From Pinguiococcus pyrenoidosus (lineage: Eukaryota > Sar > Pinguiophyceae > Pinguiochrysidales > Pinguiochrysidaceae): a DNA stretch of 29,798 nt. Positions 20,185-29,046 of the stretch are shown one piece after another (position 1 is the stretch's first letter; each line of letters starts with the position of its first letter). The position numbers and the translations under genes were made by a program. The DNA lies in NCBI GenBank assembly GCA_019677205.1, contig JAAMXY010000411.1:1-29798 (forward strand). The letters are read 5' to 3'. The notes beneath the pieces are model-generated. The model made no database searches. It worked only from the letters and a program-made list of their open reading frames with translations, and had not been told where the DNA came from.

Positions 20185-20522
20185 GCACGGCTAGCGGCTA
20201 GCGGCGCAAGGCTCAAGGCTCAAGGCTCAAGGCTCAAGGCTCAAGGCTCCGAAAGATACATGCGGGCCTACATTTGATTTTTTGAATTATAGATTTTATT
20301 AAAATCCTGGTCCAAACCGGAGAGACCAAACAGATTCAAGATCGGAAAAACCAAATCCGGAAATCTCAAATCTCCAAAATCTCCAAAATCCAAATCTTTG
20401 AGTTGGCGACAGGCGCTCTTTTCGGGTTTTGTATCCTTTCGGGTTCATTGCGTTTCTCCAGAGCTGTCGAACGACCATCTTTGTGGAGGGTGTAGACACG
20501 TGACATCCGAGTGCATTGCATC
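20185..20522. other. Divergent promoter region between pseudouridine synthase and transporter
   Basis: 338 bp between two start codons on opposite strands. A heptamer array (20207-20248) adjoins the minus-strand gene. An AT-rich patch at 20270-20400 contains short imperfect repeats such as atctccaaa. Any promoter must serve both genes. Confidence 0.55.
20207..20248. repeat. Six exact copies of a heptamer (caaggct)
   Basis: Six perfect 7-bp units begin 22 bp upstream of the ATG at 20184, preceded by two ctagcgg units. The array probably lies in the 5' leader or core promoter of the minus-strand gene. Confidence 0.92.
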
Positions 20523-22289
20523 ATGGGAGAGCCGGAGCATGTGGAGCCGAGCTGCTCCTTCAAGGCCGCTGTAACGTTCTTCCTTGGCCTGCTGTTCGGC
20601 ACCTTCAGCGCATTGACGTGCAAGATGGCGTACGACGCGCAGTCCGTGGGCCTGCCAGAGGAGGGCGAGGCCGTGGGCCTTGAGAAGGCCTTTGACAAGC
20701 CCATCATGATGCTGCTGCTCATGTTTCTGGCGATGGTGCCGGCGCTCTTCATGTTCCTCGTTCAGCAGTGGCTGCGCAGGCCCGAGGAGCGAGAGGCGGT
20801 GCCCAGGAGTCTCCTCATTGCGCTCATCGTGCCCTGTATCTGCGATCTCATCTGCACGGTGCTTCTGCTTGAAGCGCAGCTGTACATCACGGCGTCGATG
20901 TGGCAGATGCTCCGCGGCACGGTCATCATCATCACGGCCATCCTCAAGCGAGTGGTGCTCGCGAAGCAGCTCCAGGCGCACATGTGGAGCGGCGTCGTCA
21001 TCATTGCAGCAGCCATGGCGCTCACGGCGCTCACGTCCTTCCTTGACCCGGAGTCGCAGGGCTCCGGCAAGGATCCGAGGATCGGCGTTTGCCTTGTCCT
21101 CCTGGGATGCCTGGCACAGGGAGTGCAGTACGTCTTCGAGGAGAAGGTGCGTGGGCCATGGTTTGCCCAGTGAAGGGCTGGACGATTGACCAAAGGGGTG
21201 ACTCCCAACCGTTTGACGGCCTAGGTCATGAGCAACGACAACGCCCCTCCCCTCGTGGTGATCGGCATGGAAGGGCTGTGGGGAACTCTGCTCACTGTTC
21301 TCATCGTGTATCCGCTGGCGTACACGATTCCCGGAGATGATCATGGATCGATGGAAGATCCGATGGACGCCATCGAGATGATGAAGAACTCCAGGTACGT
21401 CGGCTTGGTTGCGTTCCCGCTGGTCGACTTGTTTCCCTTCCCGCAGCTTGCCTGTGGGCATGCGCCGGCTCTCTTGTTGTCTTCTTGCGTTCTCAGCGGA
21501 GTGGTTCCTTAAGCGCGCTGCGGGCTGTCTCTGCTGCAATGCCTCTAGGGAGCTCCAGTTGCTCGTACTGATCTTCGTCGTCACCGTGACTGGCTACAAC
21601 TGCGCGGCGGTAAGCGGACCTTGGTGCTGCTTGGCTGAGCTCCTGCGCTTGGGACCAGTTTGACACGAAACTGCCAAACCCGTCGTTGCGAAGGTTTACG
21701 TGACGGCGTACTTGAACAGCATATGGCATGCGATCCTGGACAATTTCAGGTATGAGGACTTGCAAGGCATGTGCTGTGAAGCATCTGTGACATCTGAAAC
21801 GTTGCCCAGGCCTGTGACCATATGGATGTGCGACCTTGCGATATTCTACGTCATTCTACCAGGCTCGGGCTTTGGAGAAGTTTGGGGCAAGTACTCCTTC
21901 ATTCAAGTCCTTGGTGAGTCCGACGTTTGGCTAGCGCAGGCTTTGCCCATCATCGGTTCAAGGCGTCTGACATCCCAACCCCCAGGCCTTCTCACCCTCT
22001 TCCTTGGGACCGCGGTCTACAACGGAAACCTCCGATGGCCGGTGGGAAGGCACGGCTACGAGCCAATCGCGGACGGCGAGACTCCCATGACTCCAAGAGA
22101 CATGTCGTCTCCGGCTCTGGCTCGATCTCCGCTGCTCCGCGGGCCTGTGCCTAAGGTGAGGACGCCCGGAAATTGGCTGCAACCCACACCGGCATCATCG
22201 GGACCGCTAAACGCAACCGCCTCAAGCCTCCACAGGACGGTGGCTTGGCGGCAGATATGAGGAGGAAGCCGAAGTACAATGAAGTTTAG
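20523..22289 (+). CDS. Drug/metabolite-type membrane transporter, SLC35F6-like
   Basis: Seven exons: 20523-21146, 21225-21394, 21549-21609, 21694-21749, 21810-21913, 21986-22155 and 22236-22289 (412 aa). Every junction keeps frame and is GT-AG. Exon 1 encodes about five membrane helices: an opening AAVTFFLGLLFGTFSALTCKMAYDA, then YITASMWQMLRGTVIIITA, a hallmark of SLC35F6 proteins. Later exons supply LQLLVLIFVVTVTGYNCAA, VYVTAYLNSIWHAILDNFR and PVTIWMCDLAIFYV, which align by eye with the FNFAG-VTK-DSLR-VIW stretch of SLC35F6, and LLTLFLGTAVYNG. The tail is hydrophilic and cytosolic. SLC35F6 proteins sit in lysosomal or mitochondrial membranes with poorly known substrates, so none is assigned. 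Exon 7 encodes only 17 residues and is less certain than the rest. A cryptic acceptor at about 21500 in intron 2 would lead to an early stop. Confidence 0.87.
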
Positions 22290-22598
22290 GTGATAGCCTG
22301 GGTTTGGAGGGAGCTCCCATCGGCCAAGCGTGGGAGAAGGCGACGAACCTGGACTGCGATGCCAGGAAGGAAGACCAGCACAACCATCCTAGTTCTTAGT
22401 TCTCATCAAGACGCTGCTGATTTACGCTTCTTCGCCTTTTTCCTTTTCCTTCGTTATCGGTTTTTCTCTCGCTCACGAACGTCACTGCTGCACTGTGATA
22501 CGCTCTCAAGCTTGATCAGGGAGCGTGCAGATGCTTGCTTCCCTTTCCGGGTGCCCGACTGATCTTGAGGCGGGCGACGGATCCCGGGACGAGATGCT
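22290..22598. other. Convergent intergenic region
   Basis: 309 bp between the stop codons of the transporter and the HAD protein. It is pyrimidine-rich on the plus strand at about 22430-22480. No gene or structured element was recognised. Confidence 0.5.
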
Positions 22599-24233
22599 CT
22601 AATCCTCTATGGGGCACGAGAAGGCGATGGGTCGTATGCAGCCGCGGTGCGCGCGGCCCCTCTCTTTGGACGATCTTTTCCTGAGGGACGACAAAGCCCT
22701 GCGGCTCTTCATGTGCTCTCCGCGCCCGTTCAACGCTGCTTGCTCACTATCGGGCCCTTCGGCCTTCTGCTTCACTCCGTCCGAGTCTCTACGGTACAAC
22801 GGCTTTCTCGCCGACGGTACAGGGTCTGGTGTGTGATCTCTGCGGGTCGAGATCGTTGCAACGGGCTGCGCTGGGAGCTTGCGCCGTCTCCGTCGCTCGC
22901 CGCTTCTCCGAGGATGATGGCCCAAGTCCCCACCGACCTTGATCCTGCCCGGCCCACTTGCTTCTGAAGCCACGCCCTCGGCCAGCTCCCAGCTGCCGGA
23001 CGCATGATCGAAGCTCCGCTCCCGCTTGATTCCACACTTCCCATAGCCTACCTCCCGTTTGAAGGTCGGCACTTTTTCCTTCAAGGTCGGCACCTTTCCC
23101 TTCAAGACTGGCGCTTCCTCTTCAAAGGCCGGCGCGCCCTCGTTTGCGATGCTAAGCATCTGCATGAGCTGGGCAGCGTGTTCAGGGTTGGAGGCGGCGG
23201 CGTCCGCGTCTTCACCATCGACTTCGCTACTTTCTTCATCGGACGTCTGGTCCTCGTTGAGATGCATCATGACCAGGCGCCTTGAGCTGCTGTCCACTTC
23301 GTCCGGCGGGAACTCGAGTCCTGCCATGGAGTCCGTGTCGAGCTCACTGCAGGTGTCCGCCGAGGTTGCTGAATGCAGGTCGGACTCGTCATCTTCGCGC
23401 TTCTGGCTGTAATCTACTTTCGCCGGCACTGCTGATCGCGCCGACGGTCTATCTAGTTTCGCCGACCCTTCGATCCTGGCGATCGGGTGCAGCACGATGC
23501 TCGCGCCGGAAGCCCGCTGCTGCGGCACGCATTGCAGCTCAAGCCAGTCGTCACCGGATGTGCAGAGCATCGCTAGCTCCTGCTGGACGACGGCGAGCTG
23601 CACACGCAGCTGTCGCGGATCCGGCGTGGGCATCATCCGAAGGCTCACGCCCTTGATGCCGAACTGGGCGCAGGCGATTGCACACCCGTCCCTCTCTTGG
23701 AAGCCGTCTCCCACACTGACGATCCTATGCACATCCGCGAGGGCCTCGTCTCCGCTGGCTATCCGCTTCATGATCTCGTGGATCTCGTACGCGAAGGCGG
23801 CGGCCTTCCAGCAGGAAGGCTGGTCTGGGAAGTATGTCTCGAACGCGGATCTGGCGCTCACGATGCGCAGACCCGTTAGGGCCGGCAGGGCTGGCCTCAG
23901 AAACGCCGCGGCGCTCAGCTGCACCCAGCCCGCTTCCGAGTTGGTCACGATGATGATCCTGTCCTTCGGCAGCACGCGCTTGGCTTCTTCGAGGAGATCT
24001 CGCACCGCGTTAGCCAGGAGCTCGAGCTCTTTGGCAACGGCCGGTCGCAGGACGGAAGGATCTCGAAGAACTGCTCCCGCGACGGCACCTATTGAGGACT
24101 TCCGCTCTTGGTCTGCTGCGCCCACTGCGTGCTTGAGAGAGGCCTTGCTTATCCACGAGGAGCACATGAGCGTGTCATCCCAGTCGAGGACGAGGACGCT
24201 TTGTGGGCCTTCCGCGCGACAAACTTTCGCCAT
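22599..24233 (-). CDS. HAD-superfamily hydrolase-like protein with disordered, repetitive C-terminal half
   Basis: The frame is open from 24431, but its first ATG is at 24233, giving 544 aa with HAD motif I starting at residue 17. I chose that start; a spliced upstream exon adding about 66 residues is possible because a good acceptor sequence (ttgcag) lies at 24427. HAD motifs are all present: I, DWDDT (Asp17, Asp19, Thr21); II, IIVTNSE (Thr97); III, Lys143 in CWKAAAF; IV, VGDGFQERD (Asp176, Glu180, Asp182). This predicts a Mg-dependent phosphatase or phosphotransferase. After about residue 240 the protein is low complexity, acidic (EDQTSDEESSEVDGEDADAA) then basic, with a 7-residue repeat (VPTLKEK-like). 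The substrate is unknown, and no close named family is recognised. Confidence 0.8.
   Translation of the reverse strand: MAKVCRAEGPQSVLVLDWDDTLMCSSWISKASLKHAVGAADQERKSSIGAVAGAVLRDPSVLRPAVAKELELLANAVRDLLEEAKRVLPKDRIIIVTNSEAGWVQLSAAAFLRPALPALTGLRIVSARSAFETYFPDQPSCWKAAAFAYEIHEIMKRIASGDEALADVHRIVSVGDGFQERDGCAIACAQFGIKGVSLRMMPTPDPRQLRVQLAVVQQELAMLCTSGDDWLELQCVPQQRASGASIVLHPIARIEGSAKLDRPSARSAVPAKVDYSQKREDDESDLHSATSADTCSELDTDSMAGLEFPPDEVDSSSRRLVMMHLNEDQTSDEESSEVDGEDADAAASNPEHAAQLMQMLSIANEGAPAFEEEAPVLKGKVPTLKEKVPTFKREVGYGKCGIKRERSFDHASGSWELAEGVASEASGPGRIKVGGDLGHHPRRSGERRRRRKLPAQPVATISTRRDHTPDPVPSARKPLYRRDSDGVKQKAEGPDSEQAALNGRGEHMKSRRALSSLRKRSSKERGRAHRGCIRPIAFSCPIED
23061..23144. repeat. 21-bp coding tandem repeat in the HAD gene
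   Basis: Four diverging 21-bp units (23061, 23082, 23103, 23124) share the core aaggtcggca and keep the reading frame. They encode heptapeptides of the type KVPTLKE and KVPTFKR. Confidence 0.85.
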
Positions 24234-26110
24234 CGGTGCAGATCGGACCTTCTCGACGCTGCTGAGCAGTGCACGGCTGGCGGAGATCAAAGGGGCCTTC
24301 GGCGCGTCTTCAGCACGTCTCCCCCGCTCTCGTCGGAGGGTTTCAGAGGCGATCTTGCTGTCTCGTTCTGGAGGGATGAGGTCTCTTGTGGGCTTCGCAG
24401 GCACGGGAGGTGGGTGAACGCGTCGCTGCAAGTCCGCCGGGCCGGGTTGTCCTTCCCAAGCCTTGGTATCCGAGTGTGTCTGCGCCTGGTGGTGTCTGCG
24501 GAGGCGCCCTGTGCGCCGAAGAGCACTGCGCGAGAGGACTGAAGACTGAAGGCGTCGGCTTCTGCATTGGGCGGACAGGACGAACTAAAGACTGAAAGAC
24601 ATGAATTCAAAGTAAGTGGCTCGTTCTTTCAAAAGACAACCCCAAAAGTTTACTCCCGAGTGCTATGCGCGCGGGAAATTTGCGAATCATGTTGTGACGT
24701 GGCTGACGCCTCGCTACCCATCTACGCTCGCCACTACCCCAGGTTCGGAGGGAACTTGTGCAGTTACTTTGAAAAGTACGGGACCGTTGATTAGTCCACT
24801 CCGGGTGAATAAACTCTTCCTTCAACGCAAAAAGGCAGTGGAAACTTGAAGGCTGTTTCCTAGGCGCGCAGAGAATGACCCGTTTGTCACGAGTTCAAAA
24901 AAGCTGACACTTTGATAGGACTTGGACAGGAGACGTTTAAAACTTCGCCAATGGCCGCCCTCGATGACGCTAAATATTCCTTTCCGCCAGAGCTCTCTGG
25001 AAGGGCGGCATCGAACCTATCCCGCAAATTCCAGCAATCAGTGCAAGCCCACTAACTGCACCTGTCCCTCGAGAGCTGGTGACAGGTAAGAACTGCTCCG
25101 ACTGAAGCGGCGTCGGCAGAAGCCCCCTACGAGCTTTCCAGCGATGCTCTCGAGAACGCGGAAGCCAATGAGGGTCGGGCTGGAAGCCGCCGGGTGTCCC
25201 GTTTTCGCGCCCCTTTCCCTCCCACTTCAACCGCCGCACCGCTCGTTGGTCCCTGGTTGGCCCGTTCCCAGCCAGCGGTTTCCAGCTTCTGTAGTTCTTG
25301 CCTGTTCCCAGCAGGCAGTAGCTAAAATCTGCACGACTGGGGATGCAGCAGCATCTGAAAGTTCTGGGAGCCGCCCTGGCCAATACCTCCGTCTCGACGA
25401 TTCCTCTTTGTGCGACAAACGACGCCCTGCAACGACGCCCTGCAAACAAATATGCACGAGAGATCTCGGGACCTTGGATCTCGGAGCAGTGGTGCGTGCG
25501 AAAGTAAGTGAAAAGGAGCGATGCTTGCTTGCTGTGCACAAGCCACCGGACAAGGGCACGAAGGTACTCGCTCGGGGTCTCCAGAGGAATCGCCCGCAGT
25601 CGCTTCCGTGGGAACCCAGAAGACCTTGCTTCTTCTCGCTCCACTGCGTTATTTGACGCCTTCGCCACGTTTTGGTAGGCAGATCAGCTTCGTCCGACGT
25701 AGCGTAGAGCGAATGCATGTTCCCTGAGAAGACCCCGAAAGTCTGATCCTCGCACAAAAATCGGCTGCTGGCCTAGCGAGGACGTAGCTCCTCTTCGCCT
25801 TCTCCACACAGCCTTCGTCCGCCGTAGCTGCACTGCTTCCGTTTCATCGCCAGCCACGTGAGCACGCGCTGCGAGAACTGCCCTAGGCTACTACAGAGCG
25901 CGCTCTTCACTTTGAAGAATCCTTCCATTCGACTCTGTTGTCATAAAGCTGCGGCTGGTATCTCTTTGCCTATTACACCCGGCGGAAGCCGCAGAATCGT
26001 TTCGTTGGTCGATTCCTTCTCCGCCACATCATCAAGGCTGCTTCTCAACCACCTCTGGCTGCTCCTGCTGCCCTGCTGTGAAGGCGCGGGACTCCATAGA
26101 ATGGACGTAG
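24234..26110. other. Long region without a recognised gene
   Basis: Nearly 1.9 kb. The longest frames are a minus-strand frame 25668-24970 whose first codon is GTG, a minus-strand frame 25757-25227 opening with TTG, and a plus-strand ATG frame 25144-25656. None has a recognisable domain, and they overlap one another on opposite strands, so no CDS is called apart from the small ORF at 25941-26153. Short repeats of agactgaa occur at 24540-24600. A segment at 25000-25080 vaguely resembles a T-arm but does not fold as a tRNA. Confidence 0.45.
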
Positions 26111-26153
26111 CTAGGAGCAGTAGTCCAGCGTGAAACGCCAGGGCCACGAGCAT
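25941..26153 (-). CDS. Small ORF with signal-peptide-like N-terminus and RWLR motif
   Basis: 70 codons, ATG at 26153. The N-terminus (MLVALAFHAGLLLLATSILW) is a strong hydrophobic segment followed by a small-residue/proline stretch, as in a signal peptide or signal anchor. The remainder is hydrophilic, with RWLR at residues 34-37 and the acidic DDVAEKE at 41-47. The frame remains open upstream of the ATG, and a GTGTAA within the PPGV codons could be a splice donor, so this may be the first exon of a longer gene. No homologue is recognised. It overlaps the plus-strand frame at 26111-26153. It may be chance. Confidence 0.25.
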   Translation of the reverse strand: MLVALAFHAGLLLLATSILWSPAPSQQGSRSSQRWLRSSLDDVAEKESTNETILRLPPGVIGKEIPAAAL

Positions 26154-26740
26154 CACAGCCCCGCCACTTCCGGAGCCAAAACTCCGATCAGCAGCACTCC
26201 GAGGAGACACACCGGCCCGACAGCGACGAGGATACGCCAAGAGCTAAAGCACAAGCAGAGCCCCAAGCGAAGCCAGGTGACGCCCAACAAACAAGCACGA
26301 GCACAAGATCAGCGCAAAGACGCGAAACGATCGAGGAAACCACCACCAGCCGCGTCGGCACCAAAAAAATAGCCAAGCGCGTCACGCCAGAGCCGCTCGC
26401 ATCAAACTCCGTGGAAGCAGCGGAAAGCCTTGCTGAGAAAGCATTCACGGCATCTGGGACAGAATGGACTGCGTCAAGGAAGATGACATCCCGACCCATT
26501 CGCCTGCGACTTCAAAAGGAGTAGACAATGGAGAGCGATTTAGACGATAACAACGGGGAGACGTCAACCAAATGTAGTACCTCTCCATCCAGCGGCATCA
26601 TTGATTATCCTTGTGCAAAATCAAAATGTGAGCAGATTGCTTCCAACCGCCAGGCACTGCTTCATCACGACGCGATGGTGCACAAAGGGCGATTTTCAAG
26701 TGCCGCAATGACAAGCATGTTTCTATGGTGGAAACTTTGA
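26111..26740 (+). pseudogene. Reading frame with C2H2 finger, interrupted by one TAG
   Basis: One frame is open from 26111 to 26740 apart from a single TAG at 26522-26524. The upstream part is hydrophilic (Ser, Thr, Lys, Glu, Ala rich, e.g. VTPEPLASNSVEAAESLAEK) and has no ATG before 26483. The downstream part starts with ATG at 26528 and carries a complete C2H2 finger: C-x4-C-x12-H-x4-H in YPCAKSKCEQIASNRQALLHHDAMVH. It could be a nonsense-broken zinc-finger gene, a two-exon gene, or chance. Bases here are still GC-rich but drop sharply afterwards. Confidence 0.3.
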
Positions 26741-26804
26741 AGCTTTTGTCGTACAGAATATGACGGAACAGCGTAAAATTTATGTCTGATAAAATTTACT
26801 TTTT

Positions 26805-27257
26805 ATGCAAAGTCCAAAACTCTATAGGCAAAAGCACATCATATCTGAAACTATCTATCCAGAGATGCAGCTAGAGAGGCTGCGACTTTGCTTGCACCAA
26901 CGACGGCGCAAAAGGATCCGTCAGGCCGAACCACGAATTTTGGCTATGGTGGACATTATCAATATAAAGGTCGAAAGCATGTCGAACTTCATAGCAGCAG
27001 CATTTCTGAAAACAAAGTTGAAGAGGGTCGCATCCGCAGAAGTTCATAAACAGAACCAGTACCGTGGGCATGTCCATCCTCACAAAGAAAACATCTTTGA
27101 AATTGAATTTAGTTTTTGGACAAACTATTTTGGCAGCTTCTACGTCGGCTTTGACACATTGTTGCAAAGATGCTCGTCTCTAGTATTATTATGTGAGTGG
27201 CGACATTCTTGCAAAACCCATGAGTTTGAAGAGAACAAAAGTGTACTGGAAACATGA
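26805..27257 (+). CDS. Unrecognised ORF in an AT-rich segment
   Basis: 150 codons, ATG at 26805. It is basic at residues 30-45 (RRRKRIRQ), followed by a mixed hydrophobic/charged sequence with ordinary protein-like composition (FEIEFSFWTNYFG). Base composition and codon use are clearly more AT-rich than in the conserved genes. The frame ends at 27257 while a second frame opens at 27193, so it may be part of the same broken gene. No domain is recognised. Confidence 0.22.
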   Translation: MQSPKLYRQKHIISETIYPEMQLERLRLCLHQRRRKRIRQAEPRILAMVDIINIKVESMSNFIAAAFLKTKLKRVASAEVHKQNQYRGHVHPHKENIFEIEFSFWTNYFGSFYVGFDTLLQRCSSLVLLCEWRHSCKTHEFEENKSVLET

Positions 27258-27938
27258 TTGCGAGCCAAAGAGTCCATCGGTTTTCCATGTCCGCAAGATA
27301 ATCTTTGTCACGGGAGATGGAGTGAGTGCTCTCGAGACAAACGCAGTTCTTTCGAGAAAGTCTTTCGTTGACAACGATACTACAACTGCTATGGACGAAG
27401 ACATACCGAGGTTTGGTAAAATTCAGTTTGCTTTCTCCATCCAGGTGCAACCGCTCTTCGGCGGGATTAGCTGTAAGGACGACTTGCGTGGACTCATAAT
27501 GTTCGAGGACGTCAATCTGTATGAATTTTGCTTTAACGACCTAAAGCGACTTCCTAATAGAAGCCACCGTGAGTTCACGGCGCTCTGCAAATATCCAAAT
27601 ACAAAGCATTATCAGAATCAGCAACGCGTATTTATTTTATTGATCACAAAGTTCCGGAATGGTTCAAACATGGGGCGATAACAAGCCGAGTTCATTGGTA
27701 TGGGGTTTTCTCGCCTTTGTTCCGAAACGACGAAGAGCTTTTTCGCGGGCGGGTCCAGTACGACAATGCACAAGATGTTGAGAGCATGATGAGAACTTTC
27801 CTCCTGCTTTCGTTCCGTACTATTCAAGCGCGCGGCATGGCGGTAGAGCAAACGCGACCGGATGCCTCCCGAGCGCAACTCGAGTCGGAGGTAGACATTG
27901 CGGAGCTTCGGAGGATCGCAAAGCGGAGGCGGACGTAG
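27193..27938 (+). pseudogene. Two overlapping frames that look like one frame-shifted protein
   Basis: Frame 1 runs from 27193 to 27681 without a convincing ATG start. Frame 0 is open from 27573 to 27938. Both look like real protein: RFGKIQFAFSIQVQPLFGG and FEDVNLYEFCFNDLKRLP in the first, VPEWFKHGAI, VHWYGVFSPLFRNDEEL and MMRTFLLLSFRTI in the second. The second ends in a basic KRRRT tail. The switch would lie between 27573 and 27681, by a frameshift or by a small intron I could not place. The combination of low GC and broken frames suggests a decayed transposon gene or a horizontally acquired one. Family unknown. Confidence 0.3.
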
Positions 27939-27989
27939 TTGGTTTGACGATACTATGATGGATGCGAAGCTGAATTGGAGACAGACAGG

Positions 27990-28043
27990 AAACTGGCAAG
28001 CTTTGGAAGTTTCCCAAGCTTGATTTCCAAAGCTTGCTAGTTT
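27990..28043. repeat. 19-bp inverted repeat around a 16-nt loop
   Basis: The left arm aaactggcaagctttggaa (27990-28008) pairs with ttccaaagcttgctagttt (28025-28043), with one G-T mismatch in 19. The loop itself contains another aagctt. It lies about 50 bp past the stop codon at 27936-27938. Confidence 0.9.
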
Positions 28044-28255
28044 TGGGTGTGGATGCGAAACACAAGGAAAACGACGGAGACGGACGAAACGTTCGCTCCC
28101 TTATAATCTATTCACTCGGTGATAGCTCGTGATTCCGGATGGGATCCTTGAAGGCGACGGCCAGCGAGGCACTTGGATTTTACGGGTGGAAACAACGCTA
28201 GCGATCATCGGGTGCCACAACTCGGCCACGCGATTGCTTCTTCTTCTTTCCGAAA

Positions 28256-28552
28256 ATGTCAGTCATGAAGTCGGACCTGATGATCTGCCCAGCTTTGATC
28301 CAACCAGCCCTTTCTAGAACTCTTGTTTCAGATCATCAATCGCGGCGCTTCTCCAAAGGAACAACCTTTCCGGACTGGGCAACGGCCTTCCGAGTGATTT
28401 CGCGGTTTGGATATGTCTGGGGCTTCACGCCGGCCAAAGAATCTTCAAAACGGATTGGTGTAAACCGTTCGGGAAAACTCAGGAGAGACGCAAGGGTGAC
28501 GTGCAGCGGAAGCACCGTAACCACCGAAAGGTCGAATGCGCTTGGTGTATGA
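28256..28552 (+). CDS. Unrecognised 98-codon ORF
   Basis: ATG at 28256. The middle (TFPDWATAFRVISRFGYVWG) followed by a basic SSKRIGVNRSGKLRRDARVT and a Cys loosely recalls the FAR1/MULE-type DNA-binding opening. Zinc ligands beyond one Cys are missing, so no function is assigned. It lies in the same region of fragmentary frames. Confidence 0.2.
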   Translation: MSVMKSDLMICPALIQPALSRTLVSDHQSRRFSKGTTFPDWATAFRVISRFGYVWGFTPAKESSKRIGVNRSGKLRRDARVTCSGSTVTTERSNALGV

Positions 28553-29046
28553 ACTTCGCAGCCGGTCCAGTATCCGGCTCACCGCGGAGAGTACGGTCAT
28601 CTGGGCGCGCGTAGGTGCTGGGTCGGCCTTCGGCGCCTTGGCCGCTGCCAGCGCCTGGAACCGACGATGTCTGCGTAGCGCAATTGGCTGGCTGGAGCTC
28701 TCTCCTGCCTGCCGTCCAGACGTCGATTGCGAAGAAGATCTGACGAGCGACGGTACAGACCGCCCATCAAAAGTCATTCATTGCGTCGCTTGCGCCACAC
28801 TTGGAAATATGAATCGGATTCAAACTTCGGCTCTCGGGGGAAAAAGGTCTTTCACGCCCATATCAGAAGAGAACTCGCAACGTAGATCACTCTGGCGCGA
28901 AAGCTATCAAAATCGCACAACGAAAAATGTGCATTTCAACTCCAAGTCCATCCGTCACTAAATCCATCTGTCCTTTGGGCTTGGGTTTTCCCGCCAGATT
29001 TCGTTGCCTTTCTTTCTAGACTTTCGGATCACCGGGAGCGAGAACC
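28553..29046. other. Upstream region of the Tudor-like gene
   Basis: About 490 bp. An ATG frame of 141 codons (28536-28961, plus) and a minus-strand frame (28777-28445) overlap here, and neither is recognisable. The 5' leader of the gene at 29047 is expected in the last part. Confidence 0.45.

Noticed and set aside
20445-21584. 379-codon minus-strand ORF
   Set aside because: It is antisense to the transporter, has a charged low-complexity composition (His, Arg, Asp, Gln) and ignores the splice structure, so it is a shadow of hydrophobic codons.
25000-25090. Possible tRNA from a ggttcgatgcc-like T-arm on the minus strand
   Set aside because: No matching acceptor stem, D-arm or anticodon arm could be paired around it.
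24970-25757. Two overlapping minus-strand frames of 232 and 176 codons and a 170-codon plus-strand frame
   Set aside because: The minus-strand frames open with GTG or TTG, all overlap, and none shows a domain or clean splice context.
27400-27700. Helitron helicase resemblance (LYEFCF followed by a P-x-T-x-H-like stretch)
   Set aside because: The similarity is only to a loose pattern recalled from Helitron proteins. No Rep or helicase motif (Walker A/B) is present, so it is not claimed.
28256-28552. FAR1/MULE DNA-binding domain
   Set aside because: Only the general layout and one Cys fit. The remaining zinc ligands and a transposase core are absent.
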